Source of the DNA: an uncultured Clostridia bacterium | GTDB taxonomy: Bacteria > Bacillota > Clostridia > TANB77 > CAG-508 | Direction of reading: 5' to 3' | DNA length: 34,997 nt | Assembly: GCA_934168355.1 (NCBI GenBank) | Contig: CAKPNI010000015.1 | Location: 1-34,997 of the forward strand | In this document: piece after piece, positions 25,711 through 33,140 of the stretch | Layout of the letters: each line of letters begins with the position of its first letter | How positions within the stretch are numbered: position 1 is the first letter of the stretch | The notes under the pieces: generated by a model | What the model saw: only the letters and a program-made list of their open reading frames with translations | Told to the model about the DNA's origin: nothing | Databases searched by the model: none | Position numbers and translations under genes: made by a program

Positions 25711-26190
25711 TTATTTTTTTATAGCTAAAATTTTGAATTTGATAATTCCATCTGGAGCATCAACATCAACAACTTCACCTTTTTTTCTACCAAGTAAAGC
25801 TTTTCCTATTGGTGATTCATTTGAAATTTTATTTTCTGCTAAGTTTACTTCTGTTGAACCTACTATTGTATATTCAATTTCTTCTTCAAATTCTTCATCA
25901 TATAATTTAACCAAATTTCCAATTTGAACTGTTTTTGTATCAATTTCACTGCTGTCTATAACTTTTGCGTTTCTAATTTTTACTTCTAATTCAGCTATTT
26001 GTTGCTCATTTTCGGCTTGAGCATTTTTTGCTTCATCATATTCAGAGTTTTCAGATAAATCTCCAAATCCTCTTGCAACCTTTATTCTTTCAGCTATTTC
26101 TGTTCTTTTTTCTGTTTTTAAATAATTTAACTCTTCCTCTAATTTATCAAATCCTTCTTGAGTTAATATAACTTCTTGTTGTTCTCCCAT
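25711..26190 (-). CDS. greA: Transcription elongation factor GreA
   Basis: 159 aa, the standard length. The N-terminal coiled coil ends in the acidic tip RGFGDLSENSEYDEAKNAQ, with the conserved Asp and Glu that reach into the RNA polymerase secondary channel. The C-terminal FKBP-like domain ends ESPIGKALLGRKKGEVVDVDAP. It rescues backtracked polymerase by stimulating transcript cleavage. The start has AGGAGAATG upstream, and the gene lies 2 bp after the SecF-like gene. Confidence 0.97.
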   Translation of the reverse strand: MGEQQEVILTQEGFDKLEEELNYLKTEKRTEIAERIKVARGFGDLSENSEYDEAKNAQAENEQQIAELEVKIRNAKVIDSSEIDTKTVQIGNLVKLYDEEFEEEIEYTIVGSTEVNLAENKISNESPIGKALLGRKKGEVVDVDAPDGIIKFKILAIKK

Positions 26191-26192
26191 TT

Positions 26193-26855
26193 TTAATCAT
26201 TCTCCTTTTTGTCATTATTTTTTGGTAATTTTTCTTTTTGGTTTTGGAATTTTATTGCTAACATTCCTACTGCTAATATATATAATCCTATTCCCAAACT
26301 ATTTGCTATTCTTCCGAATTCTACTCTTGTAATTGCAATAAGTGAATAATATACTAATTCAGCAATTAAAGGTGTAAAAATACCTTTTAATAGTACCATT
26401 CTTAAACCTAGTTTATGATACATTATTACAAAATATAATAATACTGCTGCAAAAGTTATTATGCTTGGTAATATGTATGGTTTTAAAATGTCTCTTATTC
26501 TTGTATTTGGTATTGTTACTATTTTTGTATCATCATTTGAAATGTCTGTTCCGCATTCTTCATTTATTTTGTTAATTACATTTTGTTTTTCTTCATCACT
26601 TATTGTTTCTGCTATAATTTGAACCGCATTTCCAAATCTTTCTAGTTTTTGAACTCTTACTTTTCTGTCTGTTAAAATAGATTTTGATATTTCTTCTATT
26701 TTCTTTACATCAAGTTCTGTACTACTTGAAACATTCATTTGTTGCCTATTTGAATATGTAAGCTCTATATTAAATCCTTTTGTCTTACATACAATTGCAC
26801 CAACAATAATAATTATAGCTACAATAATTAGACCTATCTTTTTTGTACTTTTCAT
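26193..26855 (-). CDS. Divergent SecF-like membrane protein
   Basis: 220 aa. One N-terminal membrane segment (IGLIIVAIIIIVGAIVC), an extracellular domain of about 100 residues with VQKLERFGNAVQIIAETISD, then several hydrophobic segments. Short for SecF (about 300 aa) and without a clear copy of the usual membrane motifs, but the layout and its position directly after the SecD-like gene (18-bp gap) fit a SecD/SecF pair. These proteins aid late steps of Sec export using the proton motive force. Identity moderately sure. Confidence 0.6.
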   Translation of the reverse strand: MKSTKKIGLIIVAIIIIVGAIVCKTKGFNIELTYSNRQQMNVSSSTELDVKKIEEISKSILTDRKVRVQKLERFGNAVQIIAETISDEEKQNVINKINEECGTDISNDDTKIVTIPNTRIRDILKPYILPSIITFAAVLLYFVIMYHKLGLRMVLLKGIFTPLIAELVYYSLIAITRVEFGRIANSLGIGLYILAVGMLAIKFQNQKEKLPKNNDKKEND

Positions 26856-26873
26856 CTTTCCTCTTCCTTTCCA

Positions 26874-28358
26874 CTAATCTATCATGTCTCTTGTTACTAC
26901 ATAATTGTAAATTATACTTAAAATTAATCCCCAAAACAAAGTCATTCCAAATGTTGAAACTTTTGTCCATTGGATAAATACAAATACTACTGCAATTATA
27001 AATATTGGTATAGATTTTATTATTATTGATTTGAATTCATTTGCATATGCTTTTGCTTTAAGTTCTGCATCTGTTTCATGTGTTTTTAGTAGTCTATATG
27101 TTATCATATAATTTATAGCTAGTGTTATTATTCCTGCAACTATTGATTCTAATGATATTGCTACATTTGTATATCTTACAAGTAATAATTCTAATCCAAC
27201 AAATCCTATATATGCTATAGATGCTATTATTCCTTTTACTTTATATTTTACTATTAATAAGATTAATGCTACTGCAACTATTGCTATTACTACATATATA
27301 GCTTTTTGTAAGTCATTTGATGTTATATCTGTATTTACATAGTTATTTTCTGAAACCTTATATGTAAGTGGCATTTTTCCAGAATTTACTACTGCTGCTA
27401 TTGTTGAAGCTGATTGTAATGTATCTGAAATTGAGTCTTGGTCTGTTGTTGCTTTGTTCATAGATAAATCTATAATTCCATCTTCTATTGGGTCATCAAA
27501 ACTTGTTGTTATCATGTCATTACTATCTATTGATAATATTATCTTCTTTTGAGTTTTAGTTTCTTCACTTGATGTATTATTTTCACTATCTGTGTTTGTG
27601 TTTTCTTTGTTTTCGTCTGATGAAGTATTCTCTTCGCTTGTACTAGTATTGTTTTCATCTTCTGAAGTTGTATTGTCCGTGCTATTTGTAGTATTGGTTA
27701 AATTTTCGTCAGTCTTGTATTCACCTGTACTTAAGTTTTTCAAAATATTTTTTCCATTTTTGTTAAATTCAATTTGTAAATATACTGTTGTTCCTGATGT
27801 AGTTGTATTGTACATTGCAGATACTTTCTTTAAATCTTCATTTGTTACTAATACATTTGACGTATCTTCTGAATCTTTAATTTCAAAATTTGCAACTTGT
27901 AAAATATTGCTTACTGTATGGTCTGTTTCGCTATTTTCCGGTATTTGTAAGTAAATGTCTCCATTTTCCTTATTTAAGCTTAAATTATAATCTTGAATTT
28001 TTAGGCTTTTTAGTCTTTTTTCTATTATAGTTTTTGCCTTTTCGTAATTTTCTTCTGTTAAATCTGCATCATCATTTATTTTATTTTCTGATTTTTGATA
28101 TGAATTTGATTCTATTGTACTATCTGTATAGTTATCTGTGTTTCCTACTACTTTACCGCTAGAATCTAGGACTTCTGTTGCGTCACTTACTTTGAATACT
28201 AGTTCTCTGTATCCTTTTAAGTCTTTACTTAAATCATAATTTTTTACTTGATTTTCCATTTTGTTAGTATTTTTTGTATATATTCCTACAAATGATACTA
28301 AACATATAACAACTATTGCTAAAATTTCTGTAATTAATTTTAATTTTTTTCCTTTCAA
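26874..28358 (-). CDS. SecD-like protein translocase subunit
   Basis: 494 aa. An N-terminal membrane segment is followed by the P1-like domain. ENYEKAKTIIEKRLKSLKIQDY and DIYLQIPENSETD match the SecD RRVD-x-LG and VQLPG regions. An Asn/Thr/Ser/Glu-rich insert (residues ~215-270) is not typical. The C-terminal membrane half has five or six helices, from AIYVVIAIVAVALILLIV to FGMTLFWGLILSIIYNYVV. The usual DANVLIFER motif of SecD is not recognisable, so function may differ. It lies upstream of the SecF-like gene in one transcript. AAGGAGG precedes the start. Confidence 0.72.
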   Translation of the reverse strand: MKGKKLKLITEILAIVVICLVSFVGIYTKNTNKMENQVKNYDLSKDLKGYRELVFKVSDATEVLDSSGKVVGNTDNYTDSTIESNSYQKSENKINDDADLTEENYEKAKTIIEKRLKSLKIQDYNLSLNKENGDIYLQIPENSETDHTVSNILQVANFEIKDSEDTSNVLVTNEDLKKVSAMYNTTTSGTTVYLQIEFNKNGKNILKNLSTGEYKTDENLTNTTNSTDNTTSEDENNTSTSEENTSSDENKENTNTDSENNTSSEETKTQKKIILSIDSNDMITTSFDDPIEDGIIDLSMNKATTDQDSISDTLQSASTIAAVVNSGKMPLTYKVSENNYVNTDITSNDLQKAIYVVIAIVAVALILLIVKYKVKGIIASIAYIGFVGLELLLVRYTNVAISLESIVAGIITLAINYMITYRLLKTHETDAELKAKAYANEFKSIIIKSIPIFIIAVVFVFIQWTKVSTFGMTLFWGLILSIIYNYVVTRDMID

Positions 28359-28382
28359 TTTTTTATCCTCCTTAATTTAGTT

Positions 28383-29043
28383 TTATAATAATTTTGTGTT
28401 ATTAATAATAAGCTCATACCAGATTTTTAAGTATTTTGCAGCATATTTACTCATTATGGTTCTATCCATAAATATTTTGAAATAGTCTAGCACTGGACAT
28501 ATTTTTGTATCTATATCTAGTTTCAATGTTATTACTCTATTTTCTGCATCTAGCTTTAAATCTGCATTTGTAACTGCATAATTGACTTTGTCATGTATAT
28601 CAAATGTTGCTATATTTGTTTTTGAAACTCTTGACCTTGCTACATCAGACTTGTCCGCTAAAATTAAAGCAGCCGAAATATTACTTATCGCAGTACCTGT
28701 GTTTTCATCATGATTTCCTATTGCCATCATTATTTCAGTTCTTTCTCCTACATCCATTCCCATATCTTTTAATATATTGTAACTTAATATTGCTCCAGAA
28801 TGTGCATGGTCTACTCTATTTACGCAGTTTCCTATGTCATGCATATATCCTGCAATTCTTGTTAGTTCTACTGTCCTTTCGTCAAAGCCTAAGTTTTTCA
28901 ATATATTTCCTGCTCTTTCAGATACTATTCCTAAATGTCTATATGAGTGTTCTGTGTATCCGAAGCCCATCTAGTTGCTTTTGCGCTCCTTCTATTAGAG
29001 CTTTTATTTCACTGTTATTTTTTACGTCTTCTAAAGTTACCAA
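28383..29043 (-). CDS. HD-domain phosphohydrolase with a +1 frameshift at CGG
   Basis: Read with one +1 shift this is 219 aa. A TTG start at 29043 has AAAGGAGG 7 nt upstream. The zero-frame part reads VTLEDVKNNSEIKALIEGAQ then KQLDGL. Codon 28 is CGG (28960-28962), and TAG follows six codons later. Skipping the C gives LGYTEHSYRHLGIVSERAG, which matches this clostridial HD family, where LGYTEHG is conserved. The HD metal site follows: AGYMHDIGN, then DHAHSG and GNHDE. It lies 24 bp upstream of secD. The substrate is unknown; HD enzymes cleave phosphate esters and nucleotides. Confidence 0.85.
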
Positions 29044-29132
29044 TTTTTGGCCTCCTTTTTTTCATTTTTTTGAACTTGTTCTATTGTAGCCTAAATGTTA
29101 AAAAATATCAATATTTTTTGGAAATTTTTTTG

Positions 29133-29174
29133 GATTGGGGACGGTTCTTTTCACGAAAAGAACCGTCCCCAATC
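29133..29174. repeat. Palindromic repeat copy 4
   Basis: Perfect 20-bp arms (GATTGGGGACGGTTCTTTTC and complement) around AC. It lies between the divergent HD gene and pyrE, 11 bp upstream of the pyrE -35 box, so here it cannot be a terminator of a flanking gene. Confidence 0.92.
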
Positions 29175-29184
29175 AGAAATTTTC

Positions 29185-29213
29185 TTGACAATCGTACCAA
29201 ATTATAATAATAT
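29185..29213 (+). promoter_or_regulatory. Sigma-A promoter for pyrE
   Basis: TTGACA (29185-29190), 17-nt spacer, TAATAT (29208-29213). AAAGGAGG and ATG follow at 29228-29244. Confidence 0.8.
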
Positions 29214-29243
29214 ATATTCAAATTTAAAGGAGGTTAGATTAAT

Positions 29244-30137
29244 ATGTCTAATAAAATATTATCATATTTGTTTGAATCAAACGCAATAAAATTTTGTAAA
29301 GAAAATGAACCTTTTTGGCTAACGTCTGGAAAACTTTCTCCATACTTTTTTAATAGTCAATACGTTTATGGAGGAGAAAAAGAATCTACTGAATTTTTAA
29401 ACTATATAACTGATGAACTTAAATTGATTACTGATGGAAAAACCGATAAACTTGAATTGCCAAAAAAACTTTTTGATAAAGTTTTAGAAGAATATAATTC
29501 TAATAATATTTATCAAGATGTTATAAATCAAATGAAAGAATTTATTGAAACAAGCATTGGAATAGATAATTTTAAATATATATCTGGTGGTGAAAGAAGG
29601 GATTGGTATTTCTCTGTTATTTTGGCTTATTTATTAAACAAACCTCACCTAACAATTTTTAAGGATATGTCTGCAGTTTTAAGTACTTATAATTTTGATA
29701 GTACAGAACATATTTCTGATTTAAAAGGTGAAAAGGTTTTACATTTATCTGATTTAATTACTACTGCTTCTAGCTATATTAAAAGGTGGGTTCCTATTGT
29801 TAATAATTTGAATGGAAATATGGAGCATACTTTAGTTGTTATTAATCGAAATCAAGGTGGTTTTGATAACTTAAAAGATGTAGGTGTTACTGCTCATGCT
29901 TTAGCTACTGTTAATAAAGACTTATTTAAAGAGGCTTTGTCTCATGGTGCTATTAATGAAGAACAGTTAGATTTTATTAATAGATATTTTGATAATCCTG
30001 ATGATACTATGAGAGAATTTTTGATTAATCATCCTGAGTTTATTGAAAATAGCTTGAAATCTGATAATGAGAGAACTTTGACTAGAGTTCATACTTTGAT
30101 TGATGAAGATTTGTATGGATTGGGATTGAAATATTAA
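29244..30137 (+). CDS. pyrE: Orotate phosphoribosyltransferase (long form)
   Basis: 297 aa. It joins orotate to PRPP to form OMP. Visible are the N-terminal FWLTSGKLSPYFFNSQYVYG, ISGGERRDWYFSVILAYLL, and the PRPP loop region KVLHLSDLITTASSYIK. The usual short enzyme is about 190-230 aa; this is the longer clostridial form with a helical insert and extended C-terminus. The PRPP loop is more divergent than DD-x-x-TTG. The context is decisive: it faces pyrD-pyrK-pyrF. Own promoter, no CGG codon, and one CGA codon (INRNQG), showing that CGA is read normally. Confidence 0.82.
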   Translation: MSNKILSYLFESNAIKFCKENEPFWLTSGKLSPYFFNSQYVYGGEKESTEFLNYITDELKLITDGKTDKLELPKKLFDKVLEEYNSNNIYQDVINQMKEFIETSIGIDNFKYISGGERRDWYFSVILAYLLNKPHLTIFKDMSAVLSTYNFDSTEHISDLKGEKVLHLSDLITTASSYIKRWVPIVNNLNGNMEHTLVVINRNQGGFDNLKDVGVTAHALATVNKDLFKEALSHGAINEEQLDFINRYFDNPDDTMREFLINHPEFIENSLKSDNERTLTRVHTLIDEDLYGLGLKY

Positions 30138-30150
30138 AATTTTTTTAAAC

Positions 30151-30185
30151 GGGGACGGTTCCTTTTTCAAAAAAGAACCGTCCCC
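30151..30185. repeat. Palindromic repeat copy 5, between convergent pyrE and pyrD
   Basis: Arms GGGGACGGTTCCTTTTT and a complement with one mismatch. It fills the 59-bp gap between the two stop codons and could terminate both transcripts. Confidence 0.85.
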
Positions 30186-30196
30186 ATTTCAAAAAA

Positions 30197-31105
30197 TCAA
30201 TTCATCTTAACTTTTCCAACAATATCATTAACATCCTCAATATTATGTCTCTTCAAATAATCTGCAATTCCTTCTACTGTTTTTGGTGCAGCGTAAGGGT
30301 CAATAAAGTTTCCGCATCCAATAGAAATTGCCTTTGCACCTGCAAGCATAAATTCAACTGCATCATTTCCATTTACTATTCCACCTAATCCAAGTACTGG
30401 AATATTAACTTTTTGAGCAACTTGATATACCATCCTAACTGCAACAGGTTTTATTGCAGGTCCTGAAAGTCCACCTGTATTATTTGCTAAAAATGGTCTT
30501 TGTTTTTCTATATCTATACTCATTCCAAGTAATGTATTTATTAAAGAAACTCCATCTGCTCCAGCATCTTCTACGGCTTTTGCAGTTTCTGTTATGTCTG
30601 TAACATTTGGTGTTAGTTTTACAATTAAAGGCTTGTCTAAAACTTTTCGACACCTACTAGTTACATTTTTAACTCCTTCATAAGTTGTACCAAAAGCTAA
30701 ACATCCTTGCTTAACATTTGGACAAGAAAGGTTAAGCTCAACAGCATCTATATCTAAAGAATTTAATACTCTACAAAGTTCAACATAATCTTCAACTGTA
30801 TTACCACATGCATTTACAATAATTTTTGTATCAAATTTTCTTAAAAATGGTAAGTCATTTTGAGCAAAATATTCTACTCCCGGATTTTGTAAACCTATAC
30901 TATTTAACATTCCACTTGGCGTTTCACATACTCTTGATGGTTTGTTTCCATTTCTTGGTTTCAAAGATGTTCCTTTTGTTATTACTGCTCCTAATTTTCC
31001 TAGGTCATAAAAGTCACTATATTCTCTTCCATAGCCAAATGTTCCAGAGGCTACTGTTACTGGATTTTTTAGTTTTAATCCTGCGAAATCTACTTCTAAA
31101 TTCAT
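30197..31105 (-). CDS. pyrD: Dihydroorotate dehydrogenase B, catalytic subunit
   Basis: 302 aa class 1B enzyme. The FMN and substrate sites are visible: VASGTFGYGREY, TKGTSLKPRNGN, NSIGLQNPG, NLSCPNVKQG with the catalytic Cys, KLTPNVTDI, NTLLGMSID and the FMN phosphate loop GLGGIVNGNDA. It oxidises dihydroorotate to orotate and passes electrons through PyrK to NAD. It follows pyrK with a palindromic repeat between them. AAGGAG lies before the ATG. Confidence 0.97.
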   Translation of the reverse strand: MNLEVDFAGLKLKNPVTVASGTFGYGREYSDFYDLGKLGAVITKGTSLKPRNGNKPSRVCETPSGMLNSIGLQNPGVEYFAQNDLPFLRKFDTKIIVNACGNTVEDYVELCRVLNSLDIDAVELNLSCPNVKQGCLAFGTTYEGVKNVTSRCRKVLDKPLIVKLTPNVTDITETAKAVEDAGADGVSLINTLLGMSIDIEKQRPFLANNTGGLSGPAIKPVAVRMVYQVAQKVNIPVLGLGGIVNGNDAVEFMLAGAKAISIGCGNFIDPYAAPKTVEGIADYLKRHNIEDVNDIVGKVKMN

Positions 31106-31132
31106 TTTTATTTTCTCCTTTCATTTTTTCTG

Positions 31133-31172
31133 ATTGGGGACGGTTCTTTTTGCAAAAAGAACCGTCCCCAAT
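31133..31172. repeat. Palindromic repeat copy 6, within the pyr operon
   Basis: Perfect 20-bp arms (ATTGGGGACGGTTCTTTTTG and complement), no loop. It lies between pyrK and pyrD, so transcription must pass it to reach pyrD, unless pyrD has its own promoter. Confidence 0.92.
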
Positions 31173-31193
31173 GCGAAAAGTTCCTTCTATTTT

Positions 31194-31988
31194 CTAAAAT
31201 TCAACCTCACTAGCATCAAAAACCGGTCCAGCCTTACAAACATGTTTATACTCCGGACTTTCACTTGAGCTTTCAGCAGTTTTAACAGCACAACCTAAAC
31301 ATACTCCAATCCCACATCCCATTTTTTCCTCCAATGAAACTTGGCACGGAATATTTTTTTCAATCGCTAATGCTTTTACTGCTCTTAGCATTGGCATTGG
31401 TCCACATGCAAATATTGAATCTATTTTTCCTTTTTCAATGTCTTCTTTTAAGAAGTTTATTGCAAATCCATTTTTCCCATAACTTCCATCATCTGTTGCT
31501 ATGCATAGATTTGTTGATACATTTTTAAATTCTTCTTCTAATGTTACAAATTCTTTGTTTCTAAATCCTAAATATGTATTTGCATTCTTTCCTTCTCTTT
31601 TTGCTCCTTTTGCAAGTTCATATAATGGGAATATTCCTATTCCTCCACCTATTATTGCAAGATTTTGGTATTCTGAATATTCAAATGTTCCATTTCCTAA
31701 TGGTCCTATTATGTCTATTAAAGCTCCCTCATTTTTTGATGCTAATATTTTGGTTCCTTTTCCTTTTACTTGGAATATAAATTCTAAAATTCCGTTTTCT
31801 TTATCTAAGTTGTATATACTTATCGGTCTTCTTAAAAATGGTTCTACTTGGTCTGTTACTCTTATTTCTAAGAATTGACCCGGTTTGGCTATTTTTACAA
31901 TTTCAGGTGCCTCTACACTGAATTTAAAAATATCTTCTTTTAATTGTTCTTTTTTTACTAATTTTGCTTGTATTTGGATTTTTGACAT
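31194..31988 (-). CDS. pyrK: Dihydroorotate dehydrogenase B, electron transfer subunit
   Basis: 264 aa. FAD-binding RRPISIYN (the RxYS-like motif), an NAD-binding-type AIIGGGIGIFPL and FACGPMPMLRAV, then the C-terminal [2Fe-2S] cysteines C-GIGV-C-LG-C ... C. It passes electrons from PyrD to NAD. It overlaps neither neighbour and lies between pyrF and pyrD. Confidence 0.97.
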   Translation of the reverse strand: MSKIQIQAKLVKKEQLKEDIFKFSVEAPEIVKIAKPGQFLEIRVTDQVEPFLRRPISIYNLDKENGILEFIFQVKGKGTKILASKNEGALIDIIGPLGNGTFEYSEYQNLAIIGGGIGIFPLYELAKGAKREGKNANTYLGFRNKEFVTLEEEFKNVSTNLCIATDDGSYGKNGFAINFLKEDIEKGKIDSIFACGPMPMLRAVKALAIEKNIPCQVSLEEKMGCGIGVCLGCAVKTAESSSESPEYKHVCKAGPVFDASEVEF

Positions 31989-32006
31989 AATAATAAATTC
32001 CCCTTT

Positions 32007-32939
32007 CTATTTCTGAATCGCACTCATAAGTTCTTCTCTCATTCTCAAAGCCTCTGCTCTTGTAGCTTCTGCAAATTGTTTTTCCGTATAAACCTCTTTC
32101 CATCTATCAGATTTATAAGCACACATTAAACTTCTTGAAGCATTAACAATTCCGCCTATTCCATTTTCGTCAAATCCTAAAGCTATATCTTCTGCCTTTC
32201 CTCCTTGTGCTCCATAACCCGGAATTAAGAAAAATGTATGTGGTGCTAATTTTCTTATTTCTTTTAGTTGCTCTGGATATGTTGCTCCTACAACAGCCGA
32301 AATACTGCTATATCCATATTCTCCTATTAAGTCTTTTCCCCATTCTTCAACTAATGTTGCAACTTGTTCGTATACTTTATTTCCGTTTTCTAATTTTAAA
32401 TCTTGAAGTTCTCCTGATGATTTATTTGATGTTTTTACTAATACAAATACACCTTTTCCATATTTTTTAGAATCTTCTATAAATGGCTTTACACAGTCTG
32501 TTCCCATATATGGATTTACAGTTACAAAATCTGTATCATATATTTTTTCTTTATAATCGTCTAATGATGTTTCTCCTAAAAATGTATTTGCATATCCTTG
32601 TGAGGTTGTTCCTATATCCCCTCTTTTTGCATCTGCTATTACTATTAAATCTTTTGATTTAGCATAATTTACTATTTCTTGAAATGCATCTAGACCGTTA
32701 GGTCCCATCATTTCAAAATACGCAAGTTGTGGTTTTATGGCTGGTATTATATCATAAGTTGCATCTATTAGTTTTTTTGCAAATACTACTGCTGATTTAG
32801 CAAATCCTGCCATATCCTTTGGATATTTTGATTTTATTACGTCTGGTATCATTTCATATCTAGGGTCTATTCCCATTACTATTGGACTGTTTTTTTCTTT
32901 AATTTTGTTTATTAGATTGTCCATCATATTTTGGCTCAT
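32007..32939 (-). CDS. pyrF: Orotidine 5'-phosphate decarboxylase (type 2)
   Basis: 310 aa. It decarboxylates OMP to UMP. The N-terminus SPIVMGIDPRYEMIP and the catalytic VIADAKRGDIGTTSQGYA are diagnostic of the longer type 2 enzyme. YMGTDCVKPF and FLIPGYGAQGG follow. I chose ATG 32939 because AAAGGAA sits 8 nt upstream; the upstream TTG and ATG lie in that binding site. First gene of pyrF-pyrK-pyrD. I see no PyrR-type attenuator upstream, only the repeat block. Confidence 0.95.
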   Translation of the reverse strand: MSQNMMDNLINKIKEKNSPIVMGIDPRYEMIPDVIKSKYPKDMAGFAKSAVVFAKKLIDATYDIIPAIKPQLAYFEMMGPNGLDAFQEIVNYAKSKDLIVIADAKRGDIGTTSQGYANTFLGETSLDDYKEKIYDTDFVTVNPYMGTDCVKPFIEDSKKYGKGVFVLVKTSNKSSGELQDLKLENGNKVYEQVATLVEEWGKDLIGEYGYSSISAVVGATYPEQLKEIRKLAPHTFFLIPGYGAQGGKAEDIALGFDENGIGGIVNASRSLMCAYKSDRWKEVYTEKQFAEATRAEALRMREELMSAIQK

Positions 32940-32965
32940 ATTTTTCATTCCTTTCAATTTTTCGT

Positions 32966-33080
32966 ATTGGGGACGGTTCCTTTTGCGAAATGTTCGTTTG
33001 GGACCGGTTCTTTTATGAACAATGTTCTTTTGGGACCGGTTCTTTTGTGAACAGTTTTAGTAAAAGGAACAGTCCCCAAT
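32966..33080. repeat. Composite palindromic repeat, copy 7
   Basis: The outer arms (ATTGGGGACGGTTCCTTTT at the left; complement at 33062-33080 with one change) enclose two tandem 29-nt units (32992-33020 and 33024-33052). Each unit contains GGGACCGGTTCTTTT between GTTC and GAAC. The first is identical to the 5777-5805 unit. It reads as repeat inserted into repeat. It lies between clpX and pyrF. Confidence 0.88.
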
Positions 33081-33082
33081 CA

Positions 33083-33130
33083 GAAAAAACGGCTCCACTG
33101 CAACTTTGCTTGTTACATTAAAGAACCGTT
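33083..33130 (-). terminator. Probable clpX terminator
   Basis: Minus strand AACGGTTC / GAGCCGTT stem (one G-U pair), a 27-nt loop with an inner GCAA/TTGC stem, then TTTTTT. It starts 11 bp after the clpX stop. Confidence 0.6.
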
Positions 33131-33140
33131 CTTGTTTATT

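Noticed and set aside
5777..33080. CRISPR array from the repeated GGGGACGGTTC motif
   Set aside because: The repeats are palindromic, scattered kilobases apart and lack regular spacers or cas genes.
32940..33140. PyrR-type attenuator before pyrF
   Set aside because: The region is taken up by the composite repeat and the clpX terminator; I see no anti-terminator or PyrR-binding loop.
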